A stretch of DNA of 40,440 nucleotides from Candidatus Kapaibacterium sp. (GTDB lineage: Bacteria > Bacteroidota > Ignavibacteria > Kapaibacteriales > UBA4661): positions 1 through 40,440 of the forward strand of contig JANYIG010000042.1 of assembly GCA_025358765.1 (NCBI GenBank), given 5' to 3'. Position numbers and translations under genes: made by a program. The notes under the pieces were generated by a model that saw only the letters and a list, made by a program, of their open reading frames with translations, did no database searches and was not told the origin of the DNA. Below, in pieces: positions 37,469 through 40,440 of the stretch. The first letter of the stretch is position 1. Each line of letters starts with the position of its first letter.

Positions 37469-39148
37469 TTAGCGTTTTTTTGCCAAGATAGTTGCGTAAC
37501 GTGTTGGATTATGCAACAGCGCAACCGCCGCCTGCACCTGAATATCACTGCCTAACGATGCGGCAATTACTTTACTGCGTGGATGAAAACGCTCCAAAAT
37601 CTCTTCAAACAATACACCATTCATGGTGCTACGCTGTTGGTCAATTTCGCGGAAGTATTCTGCCGCAAGTTGCGTTTTAACCGACGCAAGCTGTTTGAGC
37701 GCCGTTTGAGAAGCATTTTGCGTTTTCAATGCTGCCTCCAATTCTTCTATCTTCCGCGCCGCTGGATTTAAACTCACGCCAGCGCTGACAGTCTTGCGAC
37801 GGACGTAGCTTGAGAATTCGTCAAAAACCTGCTTGGTGACTGTAAAATCCTCCGGCAACGTCGAACGTTTGCCCGCATATTCGTTCGCAAAGCTAAACAC
37901 CAGATTGCGACTCAAAAGTTCGGTCAGCAGTGGCGAAATTGTTTTAACGGAAACCGCCGAATCCGGCGTAATACCATTTGATTCTCGTACAATGCGACCG
38001 TTGAATGTGCGGTAAATTTTTGATGTGTCGGGCGCAGATTTAATAATACCCTGCCGGCGCTGCGTATAGTCAATCTTCTGAATACAGCGTCCCGACGGAG
38101 TATAATATTTAGCGGTCGTCATCTTGAGCGAAGCATTGAATGGCAGCGTCGTAATTGTCTGCACAAGCCCTTTGCCAAACGAACGCTCCCCCACAAGCAC
38201 ACCGCGGTCAAGGTCTTGAACCGCACCAGCAACGATTTCACTGGCGCTAGCACTATGTTCGTTGATGAGTACTGCAAGCGGTACATCCGGCTCCACAGGG
38301 CTTCGACGAGAGAAATACCGATGCTCGCTGTCCGCGCTGCGCCCGCGTGTGGACACAATCAAGCTGCTTGACGGCACGAACATCTCACTTACCGCGTTTG
38401 CAGCATCAAGCAGTCCACCCGGATTATCACGGAGGTCGAGAACAATGCCTTTGAGATCAGGCTGCTGGCGACGAAGCGAGCTAATCGCTTCCTGCACTTC
38501 CGCACCAGCGCCGTAGGTGAAGCGTTCCAACCGAATGTACCCAATATCTTGTCTTTTTACATTTCCAAGATTCTCACCAACCACACCACTGTAGGTGACA
38601 TTTTTGAGTGTCACTTCCTGACGCACGAGGTCAAAGCGAAGCGTGTCTTTGCGACCTTCGCGCAAAATTTGCATAACAATCTGCGCTCCAACTTTGCCGC
38701 GCGTGTAGCGACGGAGTTCATTGCCAATAGTTTTTAATACAATAGTGGAGTCAATCTTATAGATTTTATCGCCTACTCGCAAACCTGCTCGCTCTGCTGG
38801 CGAGCCTTCGGCAATGCCGACGATGGTAACATTGCTATCGAGCAACCCGGTCGTGAATCCCAATCCGCCATAAACACCCGTGGTGATAATATCAACTTCA
38901 TCGTGATCTTCATCGTCTATATATACTGTGTACGGGTCAAGGTGTTTGAGCATCCCATCAATACCCGCTTGAACAAACTCTTGCGGGTCAATTTCATCTA
39001 CGTAATCGTTAGAAAGCTGGCGAAACAGCTCGCCGAAAATCTGCAACGATTTGTTGATACGGAAGTAGGCGGCGTGTTCGGACGAATACCAGCCAATAGA
39101 AATGCTTACAAGCACAATAGCTGTAAACATAAGAGCGAAGCGTTTCAT
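37469..39148 (-). CDS. S41 family C-terminal processing peptidase with PDZ domain
   Basis: DYVDEIDPQEFVQAGIDGMLKHLDPYTVYI, GLGFTTGLLDSNVTIVGIAEGSPAERAGLRVGDKIYKID, VLDLRDNPGGLLDAANAVSEMF, VLINEHSASASEIVAGAVQDLDRGVLVGERSFGKGLVQT. Confidence 0.95.
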   Translation of the reverse strand: MKRFALMFTAIVLVSISIGWYSSEHAAYFRINKSLQIFGELFRQLSNDYVDEIDPQEFVQAGIDGMLKHLDPYTVYIDDEDHDEVDIITTGVYGGLGFTTGLLDSNVTIVGIAEGSPAERAGLRVGDKIYKIDSTIVLKTIGNELRRYTRGKVGAQIVMQILREGRKDTLRFDLVRQEVTLKNVTYSGVVGENLGNVKRQDIGYIRLERFTYGAGAEVQEAISSLRRQQPDLKGIVLDLRDNPGGLLDAANAVSEMFVPSSSLIVSTRGRSADSEHRYFSRRSPVEPDVPLAVLINEHSASASEIVAGAVQDLDRGVLVGERSFGKGLVQTITTLPFNASLKMTTAKYYTPSGRCIQKIDYTQRRQGIIKSAPDTSKIYRTFNGRIVRESNGITPDSAVSVKTISPLLTELLSRNLVFSFANEYAGKRSTLPEDFTVTKQVFDEFSSYVRRKTVSAGVSLNPAARKIEELEAALKTQNASQTALKQLASVKTQLAAEYFREIDQQRSTMNGVLFEEILERFHPRSKVIAASLGSDIQVQAAVALLHNPTRYATILAKKR

Positions 39149-39275
39149 AGAATGTTGGTGTACAGTGTTGTCGTATAATCTCGTGCGACGGAGCGCTGTT
39201 TGAATCGCCTCATTATGGTAAAACGTTGGTCGCGTCGGAGTTACGAAAGATTATTATAGTTTACGGATAATTTCT

Positions 39276-39283
39276 TAGATTTG
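39276..39283 (+). promoter_or_regulatory. Candidate -7 element TAGATTTG upstream of hslO
   Basis: TAnnTTTG match 86 bp before the ATG; no clear -33. Confidence 0.25.
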
Positions 39284-39368
39284 CCAACTTTATTTGTTTG
39301 TTCACACCGCATGAAATCATCGTCGCGGTGTCTCCACCGTACAATGAACTTCTTACGAAAGATTATTT

Positions 39369-40280
39369 ATGAATGCTATTGCTCGAAAAGTATATGCCCA
39401 ACGCGACCGCGTCGTAAGAGCTATTGCAAAAAACGGACGGTTCCGTTTCGCTGCCATCCGTAATACTAAAACCGTTCAAACCGCACAAAATAATCACGCT
39501 CTTAGCCCACTTACTGCCGTATTATTAGGTCGCGCCATGACGAGCGCATCGCTTTTAGCAGCATTCTTGAAAAGCGAAGAGCGCGTGATTGTCGAACTTA
39601 TGGGCAACGGACCGGTGGGAAAAGTGTTTGCAGAATCACTCCAGCTTGGCGAAGTGCGTGGTTACGTTACGAACCCAGCAACAATGCTCGATTTCTCGAA
39701 TCCGAACACGATGCTCTCCGATGCGCTTGGCGTAGGAATGATGCGAGTTTCACGGATTCTTTACGGCAACTACGAGCCAGTGATTGGTTTAGTGGAACTT
39801 ATTGAAGGCGATGTAAGTACGGATTTAGCATATTACCTCATGCAATCTGAGCAAATTCCTTCGGCAGTTCTGTTAGACGTGAGCATTGATGAAAACGGTA
39901 TTGTCCAACAGTCCGGCGGCTTGCTTATTCAGGCAATGCCGGGGGCAAACGAGCAACAAATCCGATCGGTGTACGATAGTTTGCAGGATTTAGGCAATCT
40001 ACCAGAACTTTTTGAAAACGGCTATACACCGCAAGAAATCATGCAAATGATAACGGTGGAACCGCTTGACCAGATGGACGATACGCCAGTGGATTTTTTC
40101 TGTCGTTGCTCGCTCGACCGCTTCAAATCAACGCTTGCTACGCTTGGCATAGACGAAATTCGGAGCATGAAAGAGGCAGAACAACGCGAACTCGTTTGCC
40201 ACTACTGCAACAAGCATTATCATTTGTCCGATCTTGATTTTGACGACCTACTTATCGGCTTGCAGGCAAAAACGAATTAG
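39369..40280 (+). CDS. hslO: Redox-regulated chaperone Hsp33
   Basis: TAVLLGRAMTSASLLAAFLKSEERVIVELMGNGPVGKVFAES, C-terminal zinc site FFCRCSLDRF...LVCHYCNKHYHLSDLDFDDLL. Confidence 0.95.
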   Translation: MNAIARKVYAQRDRVVRAIAKNGRFRFAAIRNTKTVQTAQNNHALSPLTAVLLGRAMTSASLLAAFLKSEERVIVELMGNGPVGKVFAESLQLGEVRGYVTNPATMLDFSNPNTMLSDALGVGMMRVSRILYGNYEPVIGLVELIEGDVSTDLAYYLMQSEQIPSAVLLDVSIDENGIVQQSGGLLIQAMPGANEQQIRSVYDSLQDLGNLPELFENGYTPQEIMQMITVEPLDQMDDTPVDFFCRCSLDRFKSTLATLGIDEIRSMKEAEQRELVCHYCNKHYHLSDLDFDDLLIGLQAKTN

Positions 40281-40440
40281 GCATTTGTCTTCCGTACTTC
40301 CGTTGCGTCTTCGTGCCGCAAAAGTTGACGGTACTGCGTCCGCAGCGCATAGAACCTATCGCGCAGAATAACAAAACATATCGCCAATATAAACGCCCCA
40401 AGTGCTGTTCCGCCAACAACTAAAGAACGTTTGGGGCGCT
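40277..40440 (-). CDS. C-terminus of a Wzz/chain-length-determinant-like protein (truncated by window edge)
   Basis: Minus-strand translation RPKRSLVVGGTALGAFILAICFVILRDRFYALRTQYRQLLRHEDATEVRKTNA*; typical C-terminal TM of polysaccharide co-polymerases. Confidence 0.6.
   Translation of the reverse strand, partial: RPKRSLVVGGTALGAFILAICFVILRDRFYALRTQYRQLLRHEDATEVRKTNA

Noticed and set aside
1-40440. CRISPR array, rRNA, prophage, integrase/transposase, toxin-antitoxin or retron-like system
   Set aside because: No regularly spaced repeats, no recombinase/transposase/RT/Cas-like ORFs seen in the provided translations.

Overview
The window looks like chromosomal DNA from an FCB-group (Bacteroidetes/Chlorobi/Kapabacteria-like) bacterium. 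That placement is an inference from a type IX secretion C-terminal domain, TAnnTTTG-type promoter motifs, and an atp cluster that lacks beta/epsilon. Most of the window is housekeeping or ordinary accessory genes: pstS-pstC-pstA (partial), cytidine deaminase, a small CxGKC protein with a TonB receptor and a PepSY protein, exopolysaccharide glycosyltransferases, a TrmB-like methyltransferase with a T9SS cargo protein, era, an MFS transporter, an atp operon (atpZ/I-B-E-F-H-A-G), tRNA-Thr(TGT), typA, a Zn-PLC-like protein, a NUDIX hydrolase, a papain-like protease, mutS, a PASTA-PBP, a beta-CASP nuclease, an S41 protease, hslO and a partial Wzz-like gene. I see no CRISPR array, rRNA, prophage, transposase or recognisable defence island, and no convincing wholly new system. 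The best leads are: (i) the atp operon, interrupted by a secreted YfiR/DUF4154-like protein and by hldD plus a Rid protein, with a strong hairpin directly after atpE; (ii) a 138-bp MITE-like element with 15-bp terminal inverted repeats and a possible TAA target duplication, next to an orphan 2-TM ORF and a secreted papain-like protease; (iii) a candidate metal-acquisition locus (CxGKC mini-protein/TonB receptor/PepSY); (iv) unusual domain insertions in PstC, Era and cytidine deaminase. All family calls were made by eye from translated motifs; no database search was run.
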